A stretch of DNA of 64,000 nt from the NCBI RefSeq assembly GCF_002094305.1, contig NZ_LWTX01000003.1, forward strand, positions 1 through 64,000. The letters are read 5' to 3'. The position numbers were made by a program, and so were the translations under genes. Source of the DNA: Prescottella equi. Its GTDB lineage: Bacteria; Actinomycetota; Actinomycetes; Mycobacteriales; Mycobacteriaceae. The notes beneath the pieces are model-generated. The model did not search any database, was not told where the DNA came from, and was given only the letters and a program-made list of their open reading frames with translations. Positions 7,902 to 16,365 of the stretch are shown here, piece by piece; positions within the stretch are counted from its first letter, which is position 1, and each line of letters starts with the position of its first letter.

Positions 7902-9623
7902 GTGACCACCTCGTCGAACACCCCGGGACAGGGCAGCCCGGACATCAAGCCGCGTAGCCGCGACGTCACCGACGGACTCGAGAAGACCGCCGCGCGCGGC
8001 ATGCTCCGCGCGGTCGGCATGGGCGACGACGACTGGGAGAAGCCGCAGATCGGGATCGGGTCGTCGTGGAACGAGATCACCCCGTGCAACCTGTCGCTCG
8101 ACCGCCTCGCCGAGGCGTGCAAGGACGGCGTCTTCGCGGCCGGCGGCTACCCGCTCGAGTTCGGCACCATCTCCGTCTCGGACGGCATCTCGATGGGGCA
8201 CGAGGGCATGCACTTCTCGCTCGTCTCCCGCGAGGTGATCGCGGACAGCGTCGAAACCGTGATGCAGGCCGAACGCCTCGACGGATCGGTCCTGCTCGCC
8301 GGATGCGACAAGTCGCTGCCCGGGATGCTCATGGCGGCCGCGCGTCTGAATCTCGCGAACGTCTTCCTGTATGCCGGGTCGATCCTGCCCGGCATCGCGA
8401 AACTGTCCGACGGCACCGAGAAGGAAGTCACGATCATCGATGCCTTCGAGGCGGTCGGCGCGTGCTCACGCGGGCTGATGAGCCGCGAGGACGTCGACGC
8501 GATCGAGCGCGCGATCTGCCCCGGCGAGGGGGCGTGCGGCGGGATGTACACCGCCAACACGATGGCGTGCGCCGCGGAGGCCCTGGGAATGTCGCTGCCC
8601 GGCAGCGCCGCTCCCCCGGCCACCGACCGGCGGCGCGACGGCTATGCCCGGCGCAGCGGGCAGGCCGTGGTCGAGATGCTGCGCCGCGGCATCACCACGT
8701 CGGACATCCTCACCAAGGAGGCGTTCGAGAACGCGATCGCCGTCGTCATGGCGTTCGGCGGGTCCACCAACGCGGTGCTGCACCTGCTCGCGATCGCGCA
8801 CGAGGCGGAAGTGTCGCTCACGCTCGACGACTTCGCCCGCGTCGGCGCGCGTGTCCCGCATCTCGCGGACGTCAAGCCGTTCGGGCGGCACGTCATGATC
8901 GACGTCGACCGCATCGGCGGCGTCCCGGTGATCATGAAATCCCTGCTCGACGCCGGACTGCTGCACGGCGACTGCCTCACCGTCACCGGGCGTACCCTCG
9001 CCGAGAACCTCGCGGACATCGCACCGCCCGACCCGGACGGCAAGGTGCTGCGGGCGCTGTCGTCACCGATCCATCCCACCGGCGGCATCACGATCCTGAA
9101 GGGCTCGCTCGCGCCCGGTGGCGCCGTGGTGAAGTCCGCCGGATTCGACTCGTCCGTCTTCGAAGGCACGGCAAGGGTTTTCGACCGCGAGCGGGCCGCG
9201 ATGGACGCGCTCGAGGACGGCACCATCACCGCGGGCGATGTCGTGGTGATCCGTTACGAAGGCCCCAAGGGCGGACCCGGAATGCGGGAGATGCTGGCCA
9301 TCACGGCCGCGATCAAGGGCGCCGGCCTGGGCAAGGATGTGCTGCTGCTGACCGACGGCCGCTTCTCCGGCGGCACCACCGGACTGTGCGTCGGCCACGT
9401 CGCCCCCGAAGCCGTCGATGCCGGACCCATCGCGTTCGTGCGCGACGGCGACAAGATCCGGCTCGACGTCGCGAACGGTGTTCTCGATCTCCTGGTGGAC
9501 GAGAAGGAGCTCGCCACCCGCCGAAGCGGGTGGGAGCCCCTGCCTCCGCGCTACACGCGCGGCGTCCTGGCGAAGTACACCAAGCTCGTCGGATCCGCTT
9601 CCGGCGGCGCGGTGTGCGGATAG
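7902..9623 (+). CDS. ilvD: Dihydroxy-acid dehydratase
   Basis: A 573-residue iron-sulfur dehydratase of branched-chain amino acid synthesis. It converts 2,3-dihydroxy-isovalerate and -3-methylvalerate to the 2-keto acids. Cluster cysteines occur in [14 protein letters not shown] and [14 protein letters not shown]. The GTG start at 7902 has GGGAG 7 nt upstream. It follows cynR by 24 bp on the same strand and may be read through from it, although no functional tie with cyanate is evident. The IlvD/Edd family also holds sugar-acid dehydratases. The close match to IlvD motifs makes the valine/isoleucine role most likely. Confidence 0.93.
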   Translation: MTTSSNTPGQGSPDIKPRSRDVTDGLEKTAARGMLRAVGMGDDDWEKPQIGIGSSWNEITPCNLSLDRLAEACKDGVFAAGGYPLEFGTISVSDGISMGHEGMHFSLVSREVIADSVETVMQAERLDGSVLLAGCDKSLPGMLMAAARLNLANVFLYAGSILPGIAKLSDGTEKEVTIIDAFEAVGACSRGLMSREDVDAIERAICPGEGACGGMYTANTMACAAEALGMSLPGSAAPPATDRRRDGYARRSGQAVVEMLRRGITTSDILTKEAFENAIAVVMAFGGSTNAVLHLLAIAHEAEVSLTLDDFARVGARVPHLADVKPFGRHVMIDVDRIGGVPVIMKSLLDAGLLHGDCLTVTGRTLAENLADIAPPDPDGKVLRALSSPIHPTGGITILKGSLAPGGAVVKSAGFDSSVFEGTARVFDRERAAMDALEDGTITAGDVVVIRYEGPKGGPGMREMLAITAAIKGAGLGKDVLLLTDGRFSGGTTGLCVGHVAPEAVDAGPIAFVRDGDKIRLDVANGVLDLLVDEKELATRRSGWEPLPPRYTRGVLAKYTKLVGSASGGAVCG

Positions 9624-9642
9624 CTGCCCCGGTGACGACGGA

Positions 9643-10944
9643 TCAGGCGTCCTCGAGACGGATTCCCTTGGTCTCCCGCATGAACATGCAGGCGATTCCG
9701 GTGAAGGCGCACAGCACCATGATGTAGATGCTGAACGCCCATCCGATGCCCTGCCCCACCAGGAGCTGGTTGAGGTAGGGCGATGATCCGCCGAACACCG
9801 CGACCGAGATGGAGTACGCGAAGCCGATGGCCTGGGTCCGCAGCTTCGTGGGGAAGCTCTCGGACAGGGTCGCCGAGAGGACCGACGCCGGGATCGACAC
9901 CACGAGCAGCGCCGTGGTTGTCGCGACGAGCAGCGTCCAACCCGAGGAGGTGATCATCGCCGTGAGCGGAAACTGCAGGACGAACATCAGTCCGGCGAAC
10001 GCGAAGAGCATCGGTCGCCGGCCGATCCGGTCCGAGAGCAGCCCCCAGAACGGCAGCGAGACGAGCGCGATCAACTGGGCGACGACGAGCATCCAGTACG
10101 CCGTATCTGGGTTCATGTCCTTCTGCGTGATCGCGTAGGTCGAGATGTACGACGTCCAGGTGTAGTGCGCTGCAGTGATTCCCGACGTCATACCGATCAT
10201 CAGCAGCACCGCCCGCACGACCGTGGCACGAGGAATCCTCGGTCCCTCGTCGGCGGCCTGGGCGTCGAAGACCTCGCTCTCCTCCATGCTGCGGCGCAGG
10301 TACAGCGCGACGAGCGCAAGCAGCGCACCGATCAGGAACGGGATCCGCCAACCCCATTCGGCCACCGCATCGTTCGACAGCACCGACGTCACCCCGCCGC
10401 CGACCGAGTACGCGAGCGCGGAACCACCGAAGATGGCGATGAAGGCGACGCTTCCCCACATGCCACGGCGATGCGGCGGCGCGATCTCGCTCACGTACGA
10501 ATAGGCCGTCGCAGACTCGCCGCCGTGCGCGAAACCCTGCGTGATGCGTGCGGCCAACAGGATCACGGACGCCCAGATACCGACGGAGTCGTAGGTCGGC
10601 ATGATGCCGATGACGAGGCTGCCGCCGGCCATCATCAGCATCGTGGTGACGAGCACGAACTTGCGTCCTCGGCGGTCCGCGATCCGCCCGAACACGATGC
10701 CGCCGAGCGGCCGCATCAGGAACCCGACCGCGAAGACCGCGAGCGTCGACAACAGCGCGGAGACCGGATTGGAGCTGTCGAACACCACCGCGGCGATGAA
10801 CGGGGCGAACACCGCGTAGGCGCTCCACTCGTACCACTCCAGCACGTTGCCGACCGCACTCGCGAGGAGCGACTTCTTCTTGGACCGGATGTCCGATCCG
10901 GACGTCGACCGGAGTCGATCCCTCTCGATGACCTCAGATGCCAC
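9643..10944 (-). CDS. MHS-family MFS transporter (organic acid:H+ symporter)
   Basis: A 433-residue, 12-helix permease of the metabolite:H+ symporter family. The hallmarks are GNVLEWYEWSAYAVFAPFI at the first helix, GGIVFGRIADRRGRK in loop 2-3 and ITQGFAHGGESATA in helix 4. Family members import organic acids or osmolytes such as shikimate, alpha-ketoglutarate, dicarboxylates and betaine. It lies 47 bp downstream of the acyl-CoA ligase on the same strand, so it may bring in the acid that the ligase activates (inference). It converges with ilvD, 19 bp apart. Confidence 0.9.
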   Translation of the reverse strand: MASEVIERDRLRSTSGSDIRSKKKSLLASAVGNVLEWYEWSAYAVFAPFIAAVVFDSSNPVSALLSTLAVFAVGFLMRPLGGIVFGRIADRRGRKFVLVTTMLMMAGGSLVIGIMPTYDSVGIWASVILLAARITQGFAHGGESATAYSYVSEIAPPHRRGMWGSVAFIAIFGGSALAYSVGGGVTSVLSNDAVAEWGWRIPFLIGALLALVALYLRRSMEESEVFDAQAADEGPRIPRATVVRAVLLMIGMTSGITAAHYTWTSYISTYAITQKDMNPDTAYWMLVVAQLIALVSLPFWGLLSDRIGRRPMLFAFAGLMFVLQFPLTAMITSSGWTLLVATTTALLVVSIPASVLSATLSESFPTKLRTQAIGFAYSISVAVFGGSSPYLNQLLVGQGIGWAFSIYIMVLCAFTGIACMFMRETKGIRLEDA

Positions 10945-10991
10945 GGATATCTCCAGCCTTTTCGATGGACACGATTGTCGGATAACGGGTT

Positions 10992-12638
10992 TCAGGACGC
11001 CGACTGCGTCCGCAGTTCGGTGCGCCGGATCTTTCCCGTGAGGGTCTTGGGGATGGCGTCGACGATGTGGACGTGCCGCGGCCTCTTGTAGGCAGCCAGA
11101 CGCTCCCCGACGAAGGCCACGAGTTCCGCTTCGTCCACCTCGACACCGGGATTGAGCGCGACGAAGGCGACCACGCGTTCACCCTGGTAGTCGTCGGGCT
11201 CGCCGGTCACGCCCGCCTCGTAGACGCCGGGGTGCTCGTGCAGCGCGCTCTCCACCTCGCGCGGCCACACCTTGTAACCGGAGACGTTGATCTGGTCCTT
11301 GAGTCGGTCCACGAGATGGATCCAGCCGGCGGCGTCCATGATCGCGACGTCACCGGTACGGAGCCGGCCGCCCGGGAAGGTCTTCGCCGTGTCTTCGGGC
11401 CGACCGAGGTACCCCGAGATGATCTGCGGCCCGGCCAGTTCCAACTCCCCCGGCGTCCCGGTCGGCACCTGGTCGCCACGTTCGTCCACGATGCGCGCCT
11501 CGACGAGGGGCAGCGGGATGCCGATCGCGAGCGATCCGCTCTCGGCGTCCACCGGGGCGCGGACCCCCGGGGGAACGGCGACGACCCCCGACGACGTCTC
11601 CGTCATCCCGAACGCGTTGTGGATGTAGTGACCGAATCGGTCCTCGAACTTGCGGACCGTGGCCGGCGGGATGGGCGCCCCGCCCGAATACAACGTCTTG
11701 ATCGAGGCGAAGTGCTCGGCCGACGCGCCGGGCGCCCGATACAGGGCGTTGAAGACGGTGATCGAGCCGATCGTGAACGTAACTCCGTGTTCGACGAAGG
11801 CGTCGAGGGTGACCTCGGGGTGGAACCGGTTGGCGAACACGAGCGCACACTCGCGTACGAGCGCCACCACCGCGTTGATCACGGCGCCGGTGATGTGGAA
11901 GAGCGGCGCCACCGCGAACACGACGTCGCCGTCGGCGAGCCCGACGAAATCGCCGTAGGTGCGCGCCACCGCGAGGACATTGGCGTGCGTGTTGCGACTG
12001 CCCTTCGGGGCACCCGTCGTGCCCGAGGTGTAGGCGACGATCGCAAGATCGTCGCCACCGAGTTCGAGCCGTGGCGGCCGCTCGCCGCGGTGGCGCGCCA
12101 CCACGTCGGACATGGCCTCGCCCACCGCACCCGGCCTCCGATCCGCCTCGTCGAACACGCGCGGGTCGTTGCGGGTCTGGTAGTCGAGGTCGCAGGTCGT
12201 GACGAACCAGTCGACCGACGTGCCCTGCAACGCCTCCGCCGTCTCGGCCGCGACGGTGTCGGCGCAGATGACACCCACGGCTCCGGCGTCGGCCACGAGG
12301 CGGCGCAGCTCCCGCCCCCGATACATCGGGTTGAGCAGCAGCGCCGCGGCCCCCACCTTCCACAGCGCCAGCATGGAGATCGCGTACTGCGGGATGTTCT
12401 GGAGATAGATCCCGACCCGGTCACCCCGACGCACCCCCCTGTCCCGCAGTCCCACCGCGAGGGCGTCCGACTCCTCGTCCATTTCCCGCGCAGTGAGCGT
12501 TCCGTCGAAGTACCGCACTGCGACGCCGTCCGGATCGGCGGCAACGCGCGCCGTCCACGCGTCGACGAGTGATTCCGACCGAAGTTGCGGTTGCGGATCC
12601 ACGCCTTCCGGATAGAGACCAACCCACGGGTGGGGCAT
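10992..12638 (-). CDS. AMP-forming acyl-CoA ligase (FadD-like)
   Basis: A 548-residue class I adenylate-forming ligase: acid + ATP + CoA gives acyl-CoA. The P-loop motif YTSGTTGAPKG, the A5-like GMTETSS, the hinge GGRLRTGDVAI and the catalytic Lys in LTGKIRRTELR are all present. I start it at ATG 12638, which has GGAAGGGAG upstream. An upstream ATG at 12713 adds 25 residues unlike the family. The gene sits behind a 20-bp palindrome (12718-12737) and ahead of the MHS transporter. The acid could be fatty or aromatic. Confidence 0.9.
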   Translation of the reverse strand: MPHPWVGLYPEGVDPQPQLRSESLVDAWTARVAADPDGVAVRYFDGTLTAREMDEESDALAVGLRDRGVRRGDRVGIYLQNIPQYAISMLALWKVGAAALLLNPMYRGRELRRLVADAGAVGVICADTVAAETAEALQGTSVDWFVTTCDLDYQTRNDPRVFDEADRRPGAVGEAMSDVVARHRGERPPRLELGGDDLAIVAYTSGTTGAPKGSRNTHANVLAVARTYGDFVGLADGDVVFAVAPLFHITGAVINAVVALVRECALVFANRFHPEVTLDAFVEHGVTFTIGSITVFNALYRAPGASAEHFASIKTLYSGGAPIPPATVRKFEDRFGHYIHNAFGMTETSSGVVAVPPGVRAPVDAESGSLAIGIPLPLVEARIVDERGDQVPTGTPGELELAGPQIISGYLGRPEDTAKTFPGGRLRTGDVAIMDAAGWIHLVDRLKDQINVSGYKVWPREVESALHEHPGVYEAGVTGEPDDYQGERVVAFVALNPGVEVDEAELVAFVGERLAAYKRPRHVHIVDAIPKTLTGKIRRTELRTQSAS

Positions 12639-12717
12639 GAGACCAGCTCCCTTCCAGCAGCGAACCCGAGCCAGCACGTTCCACGGCTTCGCCCGGCCGA
12701 ACTCTTCCGACAAACGA

Positions 12718-12737
12718 CCGACCGATCGATCGGTCGG
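12718..12737. promoter_or_regulatory. 20-bp perfect palindrome, TetR-type operator
   Basis: CCGACCGATCGATCGGTCGG is perfectly self-complementary over 20 bp. It lies 80 bp upstream of the acyl-CoA ligase start, where its promoter should be. Core sequences like this are typical of TetR/AcrR operators. No TetR gene is adjacent; the nearest are at 2878-3504 and 15556-16293, so the regulator may act in trans. Confidence 0.65.
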
Positions 12738-12828
12738 CGATGGTTAGCGAGTGTTACGGGTCACACATCTGCTGTCAAGTGGGAGCCGGGAGGAGAGCGT
12801 CGCCGGACCGCCGGATACCCGTCGAAAT

Positions 12829-12866
12829 GCCACGTGCCGGACCCGATCGCGGGTCCGGCACGTGGC
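12829..12866 (-). terminator. Strong hairpin terminator after the S1 protease gene
   Basis: Inverted repeat with 16-bp perfect arms (GCCACGTGCCGGACCC and its complement) around the loop GATCGC, 24 bp past the protease stop codon. On the minus strand ATTTCG follows, a short T-run. It separates the protease from the acyl-CoA ligase promoter. Confidence 0.82.
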
Positions 12867-12890
12867 GGTGAAGCAGGCGACAGCGGTGCG

Positions 12891-13547
12891 TCAGATGGGT
12901 CTGAATCCCGCCCCGACGCCACCTGTCGCGTTGATGTTGTCGATGATCGCGGTCATGTTGGTGCCGAGTTCCGGGCCGAGGCACGCCACCCCGAGATACG
13001 CGTTCACCATCGCCACCAGAGTGGTCCCGACGACGACCGGGGATCCCGAATCACCCTCGATGACACACAACTGGGTCCACGTCTCCTGCGACTGCAGCAC
13101 GTCGCCGTAGACGACTCCGCACGTGTGCCCGGTGGTACGGCCCTGTTTGCATGCGACGGCCGGGAACTGCGCCGGCTTGCCGATATCGGTGATCGTGACC
13201 TGACCGATAGTGTTCACCGGAGTCACCTTCGCGGGATCGAACTCGATCACCGCGTAGTCGTAATCGGAGTTCGACACGACGAACCTGCCCACCACACCCG
13301 CGTCCGGATCGGACTCGGGTACCACCGGCCAACCCGCCTCGCCGCAGTGGCCCGCCGTGATGCCGACCAGGCGGCCGGCGTTGTCGTGTCCGATCGTCGT
13401 GAGCGTGCACTGATACATCTCGTCGATCACGATTCCGGACCCGCCGCCCAGAACCGCTCTGGGTGGCGCCGCGGTCGCGGTGCCGACGCCGAGCATGCCG
13501 GCGATCACCGCCAACGCTGCGAAGATCAAGGAAAGTCGCTTGAGCAT
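12891..13547 (-). CDS. Secreted trypsin-like serine protease (S1 family)
   Basis: A 218-residue exported serine peptidase. The signal peptide covers residues 1 to about 26 (MLKRL, a hydrophobic run, then ATA before APP). Catalytic His67 is in ITAGHCG, the Asp is in SDYDYAV (about 97) and Ser167 is in EGDSGSP. Six cysteines could form disulfides. I start at ATG 13547, preceded by GGGAGGG, because a 38-residue extension in the open frame would bury the signal peptide. Small S1 peptidases of this kind are common secreted proteins of mycobacteria and rhodococci; substrates are unknown. Confidence 0.87.
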   Translation of the reverse strand: MLKRLSLIFAALAVIAGMLGVGTATAAPPRAVLGGGSGIVIDEMYQCTLTTIGHDNAGRLVGITAGHCGEAGWPVVPESDPDAGVVGRFVVSNSDYDYAVIEFDPAKVTPVNTIGQVTITDIGKPAQFPAVACKQGRTTGHTCGVVYGDVLQSQETWTQLCVIEGDSGSPVVVGTTLVAMVNAYLGVACLGPELGTNMTAIIDNINATGGVGAGFRPI

Positions 13548-13679
13548 GTTGCCCTCCCGCTTGGCGCTACGAATGTGCCATCGGTCGATCACCGCCACAT
13601 GCCTGCTGTCAGCCCTTGCTTGCACGCCCCGGACGCTTCCACGCTCGAGTCGGCGGGACACTCACCGGCAACTTTCCCA

Positions 13680-13699
13680 CCCGAGGGTCAGTGCTCGGG
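13680..13699 (-). terminator. Possible weak terminator hairpin
   Basis: Six-bp arms CCCGAG and CTCGGG around an 8-nt loop, 33 bp beyond the stop of the minus-strand Lys/Pro/Ala-rich gene. The stem is short and no T-run follows, so termination is only possible. Confidence 0.35.
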
Positions 13700-13731
13700 C
13701 AGCCTTGATCCGATCGTCACCCAATCGCCGA

Positions 13732-14469
13732 CTAGGAGGTCGACCCCAGCGCTTCGAGCGCACGGCGCGCGTCCTCGAGTTCCTTCGACAATGCGGCAAT
13801 TCGCTGCTCTGCAGCCTCTCGTGCTGCGGAAATGACCGATTGGACCGCCTCGAGAGCAACGTCGTCACCGAGTTCACGCATCGCCCGATCGACCGCGTCG
13901 GGACTGACCGGCGTGGCCTTCCCCGGGCGCTTCGCGCCGTGCGTCACGGTCACCGTCCAGTCGTTCTCGGCGCCGGCATGGATCGTCACACTCACACCCG
14001 CCGGCGCCTTCTTCGCGCGACGCGGCGCGGGTGCCAGTGGCGCCTGGGGTGCCGTGCTGGTGACCGCGGCAGGTGTGGGGGCAGGCTTGGGCGCCGACGC
14101 GGGCTTGGGCGCGGGAGCCGCTGCCGGCTTGGGCGTGGGGGCCGCCGCGGGCTTCGGCGCGGGAGCCGCGGCCTTCGCTGGCCGGGTCGGCTTGACCGGC
14201 TCCGGAGCCTTGCGGGTCATGCGCAGTTCCTCCGCTTCGAACGGAAGCTCGTCGTTGACCCCCTTGGGGCTGATGACGACCGTGTTCCCTTCCACGGAAA
14301 CGACTTTCGCCGAACATCCGGCCTCGATGCCGAGGCTCGGGGTGGCCTCGCGCAGGTACACGGTGGCGCGCTTGCCCTCGGCGACGGCTGCTGCCAGCGT
14401 CTCGAGGTTCTCCGCGGTGAGATGTTCCGGCGTTGCCGAGCCTGCTCCGGAACGACTGCGGGGCGGCAT
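13732..14469 (-). CDS. Unrecognised protein with Lys-Pro-Ala repeat linker
   Basis: A 245-residue cytoplasmic protein that I cannot assign. Residues 1-85 look globular (EHLTAENLETLAAAVAEGKR, then a beta-rich part with VVSVEGNTVVISPKGVNDEL). Residues about 90-155 are a low-complexity linker of repeated KPA/AP units. The C-terminal 80 residues contain VSVTIHAGAENDWTVTVTHG and a helical, probably coiled-coil, end. No signal peptide or membrane segment is seen. The start at 14469 has AGGAGG 8 nt before it. It is divergent from the cyclase gene. The layout suggests a two-domain binding protein with a flexible tether; the function is unknown. Confidence 0.8.
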   Translation of the reverse strand: MPPRSRSGAGSATPEHLTAENLETLAAAVAEGKRATVYLREATPSLGIEAGCSAKVVSVEGNTVVISPKGVNDELPFEAEELRMTRKAPEPVKPTRPAKAAAPAPKPAAAPTPKPAAAPAPKPASAPKPAPTPAAVTSTAPQAPLAPAPRRAKKAPAGVSVTIHAGAENDWTVTVTHGAKRPGKATPVSPDAVDRAMRELGDDVALEAVQSVISAAREAAEQRIAALSKELEDARRALEALGSTS

Positions 14470-14592
14470 GATGGGGTCCTCCTGGTACCGAACGACTGCT
14501 TGCACCGCTACCTTCCCACAGGCACCCGACAGTCGTTGCGGCCCGCTCTGTCGTGGTTCATTCTTGGGCGACCATCACGAAAGGGGCGTGCG

Positions 14593-15630
14593 TTGGAACT
14601 CTCCGAGCACCTCGATCCCACTGTGCTCGGCCTCATCCAGTCGGAAGTGGAGCAGACCCTCCTGGGCGGCCCCCGCCGGTACACCCGCGAACAGGTCGCC
14701 GAAATCGCCGGGGTGCCCCTCGAACGCGCGCAACGCCTCTGGGTGTCGATGGGTTTCGCCATCGATGCCGACCCCGACGCGGCGATGTTCACCGATGCCG
14801 ACGCTGCAGCACTACGGGGTCTGGTCGGTTTCGTCGACAGCGGCGCCCTGGCCCAGGACGCCGCAGTGGCCGCCACCCGGGCGCTCGGTCAGTCGATGTC
14901 GCGACTGGCGGAGTGGCAGGTCGCCGTACTCAACTCGCATCTGGCCGAGGAGCTCGCCGCCACCCACCTCGATGCCGGCACGCTCGACGAGCGTGCCCTG
15001 CGCGACGCCGTCGGAGCGCTCACCTCGGGGTTGCTGCCCACGGTCGAGGCACTGCAGTCGTACGTATGGCGCCGGCACCTCGCGGCCGCGACAGCGCGCA
15101 GGGCGGGCAGCGTCGGCGAGGACACCACGCACCGCACCCTCGTCGTCGGGTTCGCCGACATGGTCGGCTACACCAGCCTGACGCGCAGGATCCGGGTCGA
15201 CGAGCTCAGTGCGCTGCTCGAGGACTTCGAGTCACAGACCACGTCGATCATCACGCAGGGCGGCGGTTGGGTGATCAAGAACGTCGGTGACGAAGTGATG
15301 TTCGCGGCGGAACACGCGTCCGACGCGGCCCGGATCGCGCTCGGCCTCCAGGAAGCGGCGCGCACGCACCCGGAGCAGCCGGATCTGCGGGTGGGTCTGG
15401 CGCTCGGTCCGGTCCTCGTCCGCTTCGGCGATCTGTTCGGCGAGGCCGTGAACATCGCCGCGCGGCTGACCAGCGCGGCCCGTCCCGGAACGGTGTTGGT
15501 CGACGCCGAACTGTCGGCGGCACTGGTGGACGACGACGGGGTCCAGTTGCGCTCGCTACGCCCCCTCCGCGTCCGCGGCTACTCCCGGCTGCGCGCCTTC
15601 GCCCTGCGGCCCGTCCGCGACCAGCGCTGA
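14593..15630 (+). CDS. Class III adenylate/guanylate cyclase with N-terminal sensor domain
   Basis: A 345-residue soluble nucleotide cyclase. The N-terminal 175 residues (YTREQVAEIAGVPLERAQRLW and a helical bundle) resemble the autoinhibitory pH-sensing module of mycobacterial Rv1264-type cyclases. The catalytic domain keeps metal ligands D189 (FADMVGYT) and D233 (VGDEVMF), purine-selecting K229 and D280, and transition-state N287 and R291 (GEAVNIAARL). This set predicts adenylate cyclase activity. The start is TTG 14593, with GAAAGGGG 6 nt upstream. Its last 75 bp overlap the convergent TetR gene. Confidence 0.9.
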   Translation: MELSEHLDPTVLGLIQSEVEQTLLGGPRRYTREQVAEIAGVPLERAQRLWVSMGFAIDADPDAAMFTDADAAALRGLVGFVDSGALAQDAAVAATRALGQSMSRLAEWQVAVLNSHLAEELAATHLDAGTLDERALRDAVGALTSGLLPTVEALQSYVWRRHLAAATARRAGSVGEDTTHRTLVVGFADMVGYTSLTRRIRVDELSALLEDFESQTTSIITQGGGWVIKNVGDEVMFAAEHASDAARIALGLQEAARTHPEQPDLRVGLALGPVLVRFGDLFGEAVNIAARLTSAARPGTVLVDAELSAALVDDDGVQLRSLRPLRVRGYSRLRAFALRPVRDQR

Positions 15631-16293
15631 GTCTCGGGCCCGGCCGGCCTGCCGCGCCGCGAGGAAATCGTCGACGATCCGCACGCACGCATCGGGGCCG
15701 AGCGGCGCCAACGTCGCCAACCGGGTGAAGACGAGCGGCCCGACCAACTGTGCGAGGGCGAGGTCGTAGTCGAAGTCACCCAGCGCAGCCCTGGCCTCGT
15801 CGGTGCCGAGCACGCGGTCGAACGCCGCCCGATACTGCACGACGACGTGTTCGCGCAGCGACCGGAGCTCGGGCCGGCTCTTCCCCGGCCGGTCGCCCGC
15901 CTCGAGGTCCGACGCACTCGAATAGTCGTCGAGCGCGGGGCCCATCCCGAGCCAGCACAGCGCGGTGATGTGCATGGGAGCGTCCTCGATCATCCGTGCC
16001 TGCGCCGTGAGCAGTTCGACGAGTTGTTCACGCAGGCCACCGGAGACGGCGGTCTCCGGGGCCGGCGCCACGAGCTTCCCGAACGCCGCGGCCACCAGTT
16101 CGGTGCCACTGTCGAAATGCCGGTACAGCGTCGCGCGCGCCACCTTCGCGAGTTTGGTGACCGCGTCGATCGTCACCGCCTCGGTGCCGCCCTTGACGAG
16201 CAGTGTCGTAGCCGCGTCGAGCAACCGCGCCCGCGAGCGCGCCTTCCTGGGGTCCTGGTCGCTCGCCGACCCGTCGCTGTCGTCCGTACCCAT
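15556..16293 (-). CDS. TetR family regulator of the adjacent efflux pump
   Basis: A 245-residue TetR repressor. The helix-turn-helix is at about residues 20-65 (ARLLDAATTLLVKGG and IDAVTKLAKVARATLYRHFDS), followed by an effector domain. It is divergent from the DHA2 transporter gene, the usual arrangement for a drug-responsive repressor, and the shared 72-bp gap contains a small dyad at 16334-16342. The 3' end overlaps the convergent cyclase gene by 75 bp, so its C-terminal tail is encoded opposite the cyclase C-terminus. Confidence 0.88.
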   Translation of the reverse strand: MGTDDSDGSASDQDPRKARSRARLLDAATTLLVKGGTEAVTIDAVTKLAKVARATLYRHFDSGTELVAAAFGKLVAPAPETAVSGGLREQLVELLTAQARMIEDAPMHITALCWLGMGPALDDYSSASDLEAGDRPGKSRPELRSLREHVVVQYRAAFDRVLGTDEARAALGDFDYDLALAQLVGPLVFTRLATLAPLGPDACVRIVDDFLAARQAGRARDSALVADGPQGEGAQPGVAADAEGA

Positions 16294-16327
16294 CCGTCAC
16301 CACCTTTTGTGGAACCACCAGTTCACC

Positions 16328-16360
16328 TACGATACTGACAGTCTTGTTTCCTAGGGGAGG
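16328..16360 (+). promoter_or_regulatory. Promoter/operator of the DHA2 transporter
   Basis: TACGAT at 16328-16333 is a reasonable -10. It abuts the odd-centred dyad ACTG-A-CAGT at 16334-16342, where a bound TetR dimer would block transcription. AGGGGAGG at 16353-16360 is the ribosome site, 5 nt before the ATG. Assignment of the dyad to the neighbouring TetR protein is inference. Confidence 0.45.
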
Positions 16361-16365
16361 CCCGC

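Noticed and set aside
14075-14190. Tandem DNA repeat or CRISPR-like array
   Set aside because: The repetition reflects KPA codons inside a coding region, with no spacers or conserved repeat unit.
13480-14592. Upstream extension of the cyclase frame to 716 residues
   Set aside because: The extra 370 residues run across the protease promoter and the whole opposite-strand gene and read as Arg/Gly-rich shadow; a TTG with a good ribosome site at 14593 gives the family length.
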